From Rickettsiales bacterium UBA1997 (GTDB lineage: Bacteria; Pseudomonadota; Alphaproteobacteria; Rickettsiales; UBA1997), in assembly GCA_002335845.1 (NCBI GenBank), contig DDCV01000024.1:1-6798 (forward strand): a stretch of DNA of 6,798 nucleotides. Direction: 5' to 3'. Made by a program: the position numbers and the translations under genes. The notes beneath the pieces are model-generated. The model did no database searches. It worked only from the letters and a program-made list of their open reading frames with translations, and had not been told where the DNA came from. How positions within the stretch are numbered: the stretch's first letter is position 1; each line of letters opens with the position of its first letter. Positions 1 through 6,435 of the stretch are shown here, one piece after another.

Positions 1-2
1 AC

Positions 3-131
3 TTTATGACAGGTAAGCGTGAGGATTTGGATAGCTCTGTTAAAGTATATGTAAGAAATCAAACTCCTAGCGCATCTATTAGCGTAACATCTACTTCTAA
101 TGTTGTTGAAAGTTCTTGTCAGATTGGTTAA
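3..131 (+). CDS. 3' end of an unidentified protein gene (partial)
   Basis: This is the C-terminal 42 residues of a gene that begins before the window, read from base 3 to a TAA at 129-131. The other two forward frames hit stops within the first 15 bases, so this is the only frame open from the edge. The peptide is rich in Ser, Thr and Val (SVKVYVRNQTPSASISV, then STSNVVESSCQIG), which suggests beta strands and perhaps an exported or surface protein with one Cys near the end. No domain can be recognised, and too little is present to assign a function. It lies 76 bases upstream of proS on the same strand. Confidence 0.55.
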   Translation, partial: FMTGKREDLDSSVKVYVRNQTPSASISVTSTSNVVESSCQIG

Positions 132-140
132 AATTTCTTT

Positions 141-201
141 TATTTTTGGTTTTACAATCTTAATATTAGCTACTTTGCAACTGACATCCTAACCAAAAAT
201 A
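141..201 (+). repeat. 11-bp inverted repeat in the proS leader region
   Basis: TATTTTTGGTT at 141-151 is perfectly complementary to AACCAAAAATA at 191-201, with 39 bases between. The right arm ends six bases before the proS start codon. If transcription enters from upstream, the arms could pair and mask the ribosome-binding region. There is no T-run after the right arm, so it is not a typical intrinsic terminator. Role unknown. Confidence 0.4.
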
Positions 202-207
202 TCTTTA

Positions 208-1470
208 ATGTATCTTTCACAATATTTTTTGCCGACTCTTAAGGAAAATCCCTTAGATGCTAAAATTGCCTCGCATCAGCTAATGATTCGTGCTGGGATG
301 ATTCGTCAAACTGCTTCGGGAATTTATAGTTGGTTGCCTTTGGGTCTTAAGGTGCTGCGAAAAGTTGAAAATATTATTCGTCAAGAAATGAATAATTCCG
401 GCGCTTTGGAAATATTGATGCCAACAATTCAGCCTGCAGAATTATGGCAAGAATCCAAGCGCTATGATGCTTATGGCAAGGAAATGCTCAGAATCAAAGA
501 TCGTCACAATAGGGATTTACTTTATGGGCCAACTCATGAAGAGGTTGTAACTGATATTTTTCGTAAAAATATAAAATCCTACAAGGATTTACCAAAAAAT
601 CTTTATCAAATTCATTGGAAGTTTCGTGACGAGATTCGTCCAAGATTTGGCTTGATGAGAGGTCGTGAGTTTTTGATGAAGGATTGCTATTCTTTTGATG
701 TTGATCAAGATTCTGCTAAAAAAACCTATTATACGATATATGAAACCTATTTCAAAATATTTAGAAAATTAGGTCTTAATGCAATTGCGCTTAAAGCCGA
801 TACAGGAGCTATTGGCGGTGATTTATCGCATGAATTTCATATTCTGGCTGACACCGGAGAAAGTGCAATTTATTACGATAAAAAGCTTGATGATATTTTG
901 GCGCAAGATGATTTTACACTAGAAGACACCAAAGATATTTATGCTATGGCTGACGAGTTGCACGATCCTAAAAACTGCCTTGTAGCGCCAGAAAATCTAG
1001 CTGTAAAAAGAGGAATTGAAGTGGGTCATATTTTTAATTTTGGTGACAAATATTCCAAAGCTATGAATGCAGCACTTTTAGGTAGTGATGGTAAAGAGTT
1101 TTATCCAAATATGGGATCTTACGGCATTGGTGTATCACGAGTTATAGCGGCAGCAGTTGAAGCTAATCACGATGAAAAAGGCATAATATGGCCTAAAGAA
1201 ATAGCACCATTTGATGTGATCATAATAAATATCCGCCCCGACGATGCCGAATGCAGAAAGCTATGTTTAGAAATTAAGGCGCAATACGCACAAAAAGGTC
1301 AAGAAGTATTAATTGACGATACAAATAATAGTTTAGGGCAGAAATTTGCTAATGCTGATTTAATAGGCATTCCAAAGCAAATAATCATAGGTCCAAAATC
1401 AATCGCTAACGGCAAATATGAAATTAAAGATCGATCTAGTGGCGATAGATATGAAGAATTGATTAGTTAA
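208..1470 (+). CDS. proS: Prolyl-tRNA synthetase, short rickettsial-type (class II aaRS)
   Basis: ProS charges tRNA-Pro with proline using ATP in the cytoplasm. All class II motifs are visible. Motif 1 lies around residues 38-73 and ends in the conserved Pro of LMPTIQP. The proline-pocket loop GPTHEEVVT is at 107-115. Motif 2, FRDEIRPRFGLMRGREF, is at 139-155. Motif 3, GSYGIGVSR, is at 303-311 with Arg311. The anticodon-binding domain covers about 335-420. At 420 aa it is far shorter than the ~570-aa enterobacterial form: only about 50 residues (222-274) occupy the place of the INS editing domain, as in Rickettsia and other alphaproteobacteria, so cis-editing of Ala-tRNA-Pro is probably absent. 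The ATG start aligns with the usual rickettsial N-terminus (M-x-LS-x-YF). There is no clear Shine-Dalgarno site, only the A-rich right arm of an inverted repeat. Confidence 0.97.
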   Translation: MYLSQYFLPTLKENPLDAKIASHQLMIRAGMIRQTASGIYSWLPLGLKVLRKVENIIRQEMNNSGALEILMPTIQPAELWQESKRYDAYGKEMLRIKDRHNRDLLYGPTHEEVVTDIFRKNIKSYKDLPKNLYQIHWKFRDEIRPRFGLMRGREFLMKDCYSFDVDQDSAKKTYYTIYETYFKIFRKLGLNAIALKADTGAIGGDLSHEFHILADTGESAIYYDKKLDDILAQDDFTLEDTKDIYAMADELHDPKNCLVAPENLAVKRGIEVGHIFNFGDKYSKAMNAALLGSDGKEFYPNMGSYGIGVSRVIAAAVEANHDEKGIIWPKEIAPFDVIIINIRPDDAECRKLCLEIKAQYAQKGQEVLIDDTNNSLGQKFANADLIGIPKQIIIGPKSIANGKYEIKDRSSGDRYEELIS

Positions 1471-1550
1471 ACATTTAAGGTCCTTTGAATCGATATGGAA
1501 ATATAGGTGATATTTTGGCATTATACAAATTATAGCAGGAATTAGTAGTA

Positions 1551-1646
1551 ATGTTTAAAGTCAAGATTGGTCGCTGTTGGGGCAATAAAAAAAAAGATAC
1601 GACAAAAGATAAAAAAAATTTGCTTTATAAAGTTTTGCCTCAATGA
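1551..1646 (+). CDS. Possible 31-aa Lys-rich small protein
   Basis: A short ORF runs from ATG 1551 to TGA 1644-1646 in the gap between proS and the HU gene. The peptide begins MFKVKIGRCWGNKKK and is strongly basic (Lys about one third), with one Cys and one Trp. What lifts it above background is a GCAGGA sequence at 1535-1540, ten bases before the ATG. This is the best Shine-Dalgarno-like site in the window. The poly-A runs that encode its lysines are also what an AT-rich spacer would produce by chance. No family is recognised; it could be a real small protein, a leader peptide or noise. Confidence 0.25.
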   Translation: MFKVKIGRCWGNKKKDTTKDKKNLLYKVLPQ

Positions 1647-1685
1647 ATTAGTTCATCTTAATCTTTAGAATTAAAATATCATCAA

Positions 1686-1967
1686 ATGTCAAATATACAA
1701 AAAACAGATATTATTAAACAAGTCGCCAGCAATACTGGCAATTCAATCAAAGATTGTGAGGTTATCATCAATAGCTTCCTTAATAGCATTCAAAGTAATC
1801 TAAAAAATAATGACAAAATAAGCTTTATCGGCTTCGGAGCTTTTAATGCTAAAAATATTCCAGAAAGTAAAGGTCGAAATCCTGCCACAGGCAAAGAAAT
1901 CACTATCGCTGCTAGAAGAAGAGTTTCTTTTAGCGTGGGTAAGGGGTTTAAGGATAAAGTTAATTAA
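1686..1967 (+). CDS. HU/IHF-family nucleoid DNA-binding protein
   Basis: This is a 93-aa histone-like protein that binds and bends DNA as a dimer and compacts the nucleoid. The N-terminal helix-turn-helix dimerisation part (about 1-45) is followed by the beta-saddle core FIGFGAFNAKN at 47-57. The family signature GRNPATGKEI is at 63-72, containing the Pro66 that intercalates at the tip of the DNA-binding arm. The basic stretch AARRRVSFSVGKGFKDKV ends the protein. Length is typical for HU (about 90 aa). Sequence alone does not separate HU from IHF subunits; the GRNPATGKEI arm favours HU or a general HU-like protein. The ATG at 1686 is the natural start, since the domain begins almost at once, but no Shine-Dalgarno is seen. 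It is probably its own transcription unit. Confidence 0.93.
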   Translation: MSNIQKTDIIKQVASNTGNSIKDCEVIINSFLNSIQSNLKNNDKISFIGFGAFNAKNIPESKGRNPATGKEITIAARRRVSFSVGKGFKDKVN

Positions 1968-2013
1968 TGGGTAGTCATCCTCCCGTAACACAGAGTGTAA
2001 TTTAAAATTATGC

Positions 2014-2034
2014 CTTAAACTGATGCGGTTTAAG
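2014..2034. promoter_or_regulatory. Perfect inverted repeat, candidate operator
   Basis: CTTAAAC at 2014-2020 and GTTTAAG at 2028-2034 are exact inverted copies separated by seven bases (TGATGCG). The 21-bp dyad covers the -35 region and part of the spacer of the extended -10 promoter at 2036-2044, the expected position for a repressor or activator site. The symmetry is seen directly; the regulatory role is inferred and no cognate regulator is encoded in the window. It could instead form a small hairpin in RNA reading through from the HU gene, but no T-run follows. Confidence 0.45.
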
Positions 2035-2035
2035 T

Positions 2036-2044
2036 TGATATAAT
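2036..2044 (+). promoter_or_regulatory. Extended -10 promoter for the hotdog/kinase genes
   Basis: The sequence TGATATAAT is a full extended -10 element (TGn followed by consensus TATAAT at 2039-2044). At a 17-base spacing the -35 hexamer would be TAAACT (2016-2021), a poor match, as is common when an extended -10 is present. Transcription would start near 2051, giving a leader of about 57 bases before the ATG at 2108. This is the clearest promoter-like sequence in the window, and it probably drives the hotdog gene and possibly the sensor kinase behind it. Confidence 0.5.
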
Positions 2045-2107
2045 GCTACTTTACAAAAGTATTGGCAATATTTTTGGGCCATAGTTATGATAAATAAATA
2101 GATTATT

Positions 2108-3136
2108 ATGTTGCCAATTACCTTAGAAAAAGATTTTGTTGATAAATCTAAATCTCGCAATGATATTATTGAGTTTAGTTCTAGACTTGACGAATATGAT
2201 TCTCTTCATAAAGAGATTAAGCTTATCATGCTCAATCCTATTAGTGATTGTGAAAATGTTAATGTTTCAAGTCTACTAGATAGAATATGCGTTTCTAGGC
2301 CTTATTTTGCTTTTCGTAACATATATCATTATAATGATATATTGTTTTCAAAAATTGATCCCGAACAACTGTTGCTAGATTTTGAATCAACTCAAATAAA
2401 TTCTGCTGAGTCGAGTCGGCATATGGCGATATTCGGTAGCTGTATAGTTTCAGAGAGTGCTCTAGGGTCAAAAAAATACTATCTTGCTACCAAGGCTAGG
2501 ATGAGAAAAGGTGCGGATATTAGTAAAGCTATTAGTCATCCTGTTTTAAGGTCAGAAGTTTTTATATTTGCAAAAACTATTTTTAATAACTCAAAAAATG
2601 CTTGTGCCATCACATCTATCGCCGACGGTGCCGGCAATATCATATTTGATCTGACTATAGAATATCAAATATTTGAGCCCAAGACTTTTAATAGAATTTT
2701 TAAAAATCATAGAAAAGAATTCCATAGCTTGAATTATAAAAATCCTTATCGCGATAATATTCCAAAATTATATGATTACAAATATTCATCTAATTGCTTG
2801 ATTGCTAGGCTGCCCAAAATAGAGCCAGGTAAATGTGCTGGTCATTTTGATAATTTTCCTATGTTACCAGTTGGGGTTATGTCTTATATTTGCACTGAGG
2901 CAATAGGAGAGTTTTTGCCTAAGATTGTTGGAAATAGAAACTCAAAATATCACCTTTATTCAGCAAGACTTGAAGTTAACCAGCCAACTTTAATTGATGA
3001 AGAGTCTCGCTTCATATTGATATATAATGGTAGGAAAGAAGAAATTTTTAGTTTTTCTTGGATTATAACCGACTTTAACAACTCTATAGTATACAATACT
3101 ATGTCTATTGACTACGAAATATCTAAATTTCTTTAA
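2108..3136 (+). CDS. Double hotdog-fold protein, likely acyl-thioester enzyme
   Basis: This 342-aa soluble protein has no signal peptide or membrane segment. Two hotdog-like halves can be made out. The first is about 65-195, with SSRHMAIFGSC around His105 as the probable hotdog helix. The second is about 225-340, with GHFDNFPMLPVGVMSY at 245-260. The latter resembles the FabZ/FabA active-site stretch (GHFPxxPxxPGVLxxE) and keeps the His (246) and both spaced prolines. The catalytic Glu/Asp position of FabZ/FabA appears to be Tyr260 instead, although Glu264 lies one turn further along the helix. Length and two-domain layout also fit AfsA-type gamma-butyrolactone enzymes and double-hotdog dehydratases. 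A role in handling acyl-ACP or acyl-CoA is inferred; the exact reaction is unknown. It lies 80 bases upstream of the CqsS-like kinase on the same strand, so the two may be co-transcribed. The ATG lacks a clear Shine-Dalgarno. Confidence 0.75.
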   Translation: MLPITLEKDFVDKSKSRNDIIEFSSRLDEYDSLHKEIKLIMLNPISDCENVNVSSLLDRICVSRPYFAFRNIYHYNDILFSKIDPEQLLLDFESTQINSAESSRHMAIFGSCIVSESALGSKKYYLATKARMRKGADISKAISHPVLRSEVFIFAKTIFNNSKNACAITSIADGAGNIIFDLTIEYQIFEPKTFNRIFKNHRKEFHSLNYKNPYRDNIPKLYDYKYSSNCLIARLPKIEPGKCAGHFDNFPMLPVGVMSYICTEAIGEFLPKIVGNRNSKYHLYSARLEVNQPTLIDEESRFILIYNGRKEEIFSFSWIITDFNNSIVYNTMSIDYEISKFL

Positions 3137-3216
3137 AATCCTATAAAGGGGCATTGCTATATACTATAAATCAATCCAGGGCTGGTAATAATGGATAATT
3201 AAAAAAATGTCACTTT

Positions 3217-6039
3217 ATGTATTTTAAAAGTTTATCAAACTTTTTTTCTGCTCAAGAAAAAGATAATAAGTACAACTATTTTGCTCTTGCAATTGCTTCT
3301 GTACTTGGTCACATTTTTTTCCATATACAATGGACCTATATTGATCCACAGCCTTATGAAGAATCTAATTTAAGAATAATCGGAGTAGTTGGATCTATTA
3401 TTTTATTATGGGCTATTTTATCAAATAGCTTTAGTAAAAAGCTCATAGATATTTACTGGTTTTTTCTCGCACTATATAACTTGCCCTTCTTTTTTACGGT
3501 TAGCTTAATAATGAATGATTTTTCAGATATTTGGCTTGTAGCTTATCCTCCTATGATTTTTATTGTAATAATGTTTTTTTCTGGATTCATATTGCCATTT
3601 CTAGTTTTAATAACGGGCATTGTATTTGCAGCTATATTTTGCAGTTTGTTAAACGCAAATAAAGCTCTCTTCGATCAAGATATACTGCGGCATATACCTA
3701 TAATTATTTTTACAATTTGTAGTGCGCATGTATTTACCATCAGCAATAATTTAGGGTTTTCTTTGGCTAGAGAGGTAAAATTTTCAAGTATTAAAAAGCG
3801 TTTAATTAGCCTAGCCGGCTCCATCGCCCACGAGCTACGCAATCCATTATCCGCTATTCGCTCTTCAGCTTCAATAATTGATATAAATCCAAAAAATGCC
3901 GATGTTAATGAGTTAAACAAAATGTCAAAAGAGCAGTTGGTAAAATTATTATCAAATGATACTAAAGAAATATTAGAACATAAATCTCACCTAAATAAAT
4001 CAGTAAATCTAGCCAACGCTATTATTGACATGACCTTAGCTGATTTAAGTGGCAAAAAAATATCCGAGTCTGATTTTACTTATATTAACTCAAGCAAGAT
4101 CATTAATGAGGCAATTGATTTATATGCTTTTAAGTCTGTCAGCGAAAGAGAGCGTGTTAAAATTAATAGTGATATTAAAAACATTAATGATTCCAAAAAT
4201 AATTCTATTTTTATTTTCAAAGGCATAGAAACAGCCTTGTACTATATCTTTTTCAATCTCATCAAAAATGCTCTTTATTATGTTCAAGATAGACCCGATC
4301 TAGCAATCACTATCAGCAGCTCTAATGCTTTAGGTAAGGGTATCTTATATAAGGCTAAAAATAATATTAATATCAGCAATCATTTAAAACTAAAGCCAGA
4401 AATTAATTATAACATTATTCATATTCATGATACTGGACCTGGAATTGCTCCTGATATAATTCACAATCTCTTCGGCAGCTTTGTGACATCGGGTAAAGAA
4501 GAAGGCACTGGTCTTGGCTTAGAATTTTGCAAAAGAACCATGATTGACTTTGGTGGCGATATTAATTGTGAATCTGAGCTTGGATCTTGGACTAGATTCA
4601 ATCTATATTTTCCACAGCTTAGTGATGATGAATTGGTTAAGGCAAAAAAATATTTTAAGAATCTAGGTTTGGATCAAGAAAAGTTAAATAATTCAGGCTC
4701 TAATAATATTAATATTCATAAAGCGCAAAATAATGTTATCAATAACACCAATAAATTATCTCAAAAAATACTAATAGCAGATGATCAAGCAATTAATCTA
4801 CTAATTAGTAAGAAGTTGATTCATAAATTGCTGCCAAACGCTATAATAGATTTAGCTTATGACGGTAAAGAAGCTCTGGAGTTGGTAAAGAAAAATATCT
4901 CAGAAGATAAGGAGTCACTATCTGCTAAATATAGTTTAATAATCACCGACATCCAAATGCCCGCAATGGATGGCTTTGAACTTGCTAAAGCGATAAGAGG
5001 GCTTGATAAATACACTCCAATTGCCGCCTATACCTCAAGAACATCATATAAGATAAAGCAAGAGGCTTTGGATATTGGTATCGATGATTATATTATAAAA
5101 CCAATTCCTAATAACGGCTTATTAAAAGCAATTTATAAATGGCTCATCAATAAACATAATTACAATTACGATATAGAAAAGATAAAAGATAGATTCAGCG
5201 GACTAAAGATCTTGATAGCCGATGATGAAATGATCAATCTCATGGTTATGAAAAAATTTCTATCTAAATATAATATCATGGTAGAGACGGCATCTGATGG
5301 TGCTGAGTTGGTTGATAAATATAAAGATCAATTTTTGCAAGAGGATTTGCGTCGATTTATTGATGATGATAATTATGATTATGCTTATCCAAGCCTGACT
5401 AATAAATATGACGTTATTATAGCTGATATCAATATGCCAAATAAAAAGGGTGATCAAGCTGTAAAAGAAATAAGAAACTTTGAACTTATTTACAATATAA
5501 GTCACAAAGCTATTATAATAGCTAACTCTGGTGATAGCGCAGAACAAAAAATAAAATCAATGCTTAAGAGCGGCATGGATGATTATTTTATCAAAGGCCA
5601 AGATAATAAACATCTTCTACAAATAATATATTTCTGGCTTAGCTATAACAATAATAAAAAAGATTCAAGCTATCTCGATATCGATAATAAAAGCTATATG
5701 GAAGAGGAAGATGAAGATGAAGATCTAAAAGTTCAAATATTTAACGATAAACTAACAAAGGAAGATTTGCTAGAATTTAGGGATCTGTTTATAAAAAGTA
5801 GTAAAGATTTACTAAAAAAAATAAAAAAAGCTCAAAAAAACAAAGATATTGAAGACGTAGCTTTTCAATCTCACGCTCTCAAGGGTATATCAGGAAATGT
5901 AGGAGCTGAAAAATTATTCATCTACATTTCAATGATAAATAATTATGCTAAGAAAGATAAGTGGCCAGAAGAAGAGGGTTGGCTAGAAAAATTGCAAGAT
6001 ATTATAGATGAGTCTTTTAAAGCATTAAAAGAAATATAG
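3217..6039 (+). CDS. CqsS-like hybrid sensor histidine kinase (HK-REC-REC-HPt)
   Basis: This is a 940-aa inner-membrane phosphorelay receptor. Six hydrophobic helices (about 21-40, 53-70, 77-98, 105-124, 125-146, 158-178) form the sensor. It shares with Vibrio CqsS the pattern W-x-Y-x-x-PQ-x-YE after helix 1 and LPFFF...LMND-x-S-x-IW around helices 3-4. The kinase core follows: H-box AGSIAHELRNPLSAI with His205, N-box NLIKNALYY (347-355), G1 DTGPGIAP (405-412), F-box near 419-422 and G2 GTGLGL (430-435). REC1 (about 516-644) is complete: D522/D523, phospho-acceptor D578, T606, K628. REC2 (about 663-808) keeps D669/D670, D737 and K793 but has Asn770 or Ser771 at the Thr site and Gly794 for the usual Pro. 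After an acidic linker (829-836) comes an HPt domain with His886 in SHALKGISGN. The start is fixed by an in-frame stop at 3196-3198, with no other ATG between. Likely ligand is an alpha-hydroxyketone-type signal (inferred). No partner regulator is nearby. Confidence 0.93.
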   Translation: MYFKSLSNFFSAQEKDNKYNYFALAIASVLGHIFFHIQWTYIDPQPYEESNLRIIGVVGSIILLWAILSNSFSKKLIDIYWFFLALYNLPFFFTVSLIMNDFSDIWLVAYPPMIFIVIMFFSGFILPFLVLITGIVFAAIFCSLLNANKALFDQDILRHIPIIIFTICSAHVFTISNNLGFSLAREVKFSSIKKRLISLAGSIAHELRNPLSAIRSSASIIDINPKNADVNELNKMSKEQLVKLLSNDTKEILEHKSHLNKSVNLANAIIDMTLADLSGKKISESDFTYINSSKIINEAIDLYAFKSVSERERVKINSDIKNINDSKNNSIFIFKGIETALYYIFFNLIKNALYYVQDRPDLAITISSSNALGKGILYKAKNNINISNHLKLKPEINYNIIHIHDTGPGIAPDIIHNLFGSFVTSGKEEGTGLGLEFCKRTMIDFGGDINCESELGSWTRFNLYFPQLSDDELVKAKKYFKNLGLDQEKLNNSGSNNINIHKAQNNVINNTNKLSQKILIADDQAINLLISKKLIHKLLPNAIIDLAYDGKEALELVKKNISEDKESLSAKYSLIITDIQMPAMDGFELAKAIRGLDKYTPIAAYTSRTSYKIKQEALDIGIDDYIIKPIPNNGLLKAIYKWLINKHNYNYDIEKIKDRFSGLKILIADDEMINLMVMKKFLSKYNIMVETASDGAELVDKYKDQFLQEDLRRFIDDDNYDYAYPSLTNKYDVIIADINMPNKKGDQAVKEIRNFELIYNISHKAIIIANSGDSAEQKIKSMLKSGMDDYFIKGQDNKHLLQIIYFWLSYNNNKKDSSYLDIDNKSYMEEEDEDEDLKVQIFNDKLTKEDLLEFRDLFIKSSKDLLKKIKKAQKNKDIEDVAFQSHALKGISGNVGAEKLFIYISMINNYAKKDKWPEEEGWLEKLQDIIDESFKALKEI

Positions 6040-6042
6040 CTA

Positions 6043-6066
6043 ATACCTAGATATGAAATCTGGTAT
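6043..6066 (+). terminator. Possible terminator hairpin after the kinase gene
   Basis: Starting four bases after the kinase stop codon, ATACC (6043-6047) plus AGAT (6049-6052) pairs with ATCT plus GGTAT (6058-6066). This gives nine base pairs with one bulged T and a five-base loop. The first T-rich stretch (CTTTTGATCTTT) begins about 14 bases later, so it is not a textbook intrinsic terminator. A second weak dyad, TTTAAC/GTTAAA, lies at 6089-6105. Both sit between two convergent genes, where a bidirectional terminator would be expected. Confidence 0.3.
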
Positions 6067-6116
6067 AACGCCGTCGAGTCTTTTGATCTTTAACTATAAG
6101 TTAAAAATAGGATTTA

Positions 6117-6368
6117 TTACTGGCGAGTATTTTTAATTTTAATTAACAAAATTATAAGAGTTAAAGGCAAAGTAATAATATTTGCCAAAATTATAACAAA
6201 ATTACTTATAACAACCCCGTAAATTAACCAACAAGCAACGCCGATGGTAAAGGTTATATACATTGCTAATGAGATGCCATCAGTATTTTTAGTTCTGATT
6301 GACATTAAAGCTTGCGGTAAAAAGCTAATTGTTGTCAATAAAGCCGCAATATATCCTATTAAGTCCAT
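6117..6368 (-). CDS. SemiSWEET (MtN3/PQ-loop) sugar transporter
   Basis: This 83-aa inner-membrane protein has three predicted helices, one SWEET repeat, and would act as a dimer to carry sugars down a gradient. It begins MDLIGYIAALLTTISFLPQ, closely matching the Leptospira biflexa SemiSWEET N-terminus, including the PQ-loop Pro-Gln (18-19). TKNTDGIS follows, then the pocket pair Trp47 and Asn63. Their spacing of 16 equals that of Trp48/Asn64 in the Leptospira protein (recalled). Length is typical (about 85-90 aa). I chose the ATG at 6368-6366. A reading from TTG at 6380-6378 would add four residues (MLFL), has no better ribosome site, and fits the family less well. It is convergent with the kinase gene with a 77-base gap. 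The substrate is unknown; family members carry sugars such as glucose or sucrose. Confidence 0.88.
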   Translation of the reverse strand: MDLIGYIAALLTTISFLPQALMSIRTKNTDGISLAMYITFTIGVACWLIYGVVISNFVIILANIITLPLTLIILLIKIKNTRQ

Positions 6369-6435
6369 TAAAAACAGCAACCAATTAACGTAAATTATTA
6401 AAGCAAAATCAATCTAAATATATTAAGCATATACC

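Noticed and set aside
1580..1620. Poly-A tracts near 1590 and 1615 as terminator or phase-variation tracts
   Set aside because: No stem precedes them on either strand in terminator form, and they do not interrupt a confirmed gene.
1471..1685. tRNA, tmRNA or other structured RNA in the proS-HU gap
   Set aside because: No T-loop (TTCGANTC-like) sequence, acceptor stem or CCA end could be found.
1800..1991. 63-codon minus-strand ORF over the HU gene
   Set aside because: It lies antisense to a clear HU/IHF gene, is Ser-rich and low in complexity, and matches no family; it is a shadow of the HU reading frame.
3160..3170. TATACTATAAA as a separate promoter for the kinase
   Set aside because: The -10-like hexamer is fair, but no acceptable -35 lies 16-18 bases upstream and there is no extended -10, so read-through from the hotdog gene is simpler.
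3207..3227. Six-codon ORF (MSLYVF) overlapping the kinase start, and similar four-codon ORFs at 3191 and 2087, as translational-coupling leaders
   Set aside because: Very short ORFs occur often by chance in AT-rich leaders, and none has a ribosome-binding site.
3675..3920. 81-codon minus-strand ORF over the kinase H-box
   Set aside because: It is antisense to the conserved CqsS-like kinase sequence and has no recognisable domain.
5260..5547. 95-codon minus-strand ORF over the second receiver domain
   Set aside because: It is antisense to REC2, and its runs of Ile come from the complement of Asp/Asn-rich codons.
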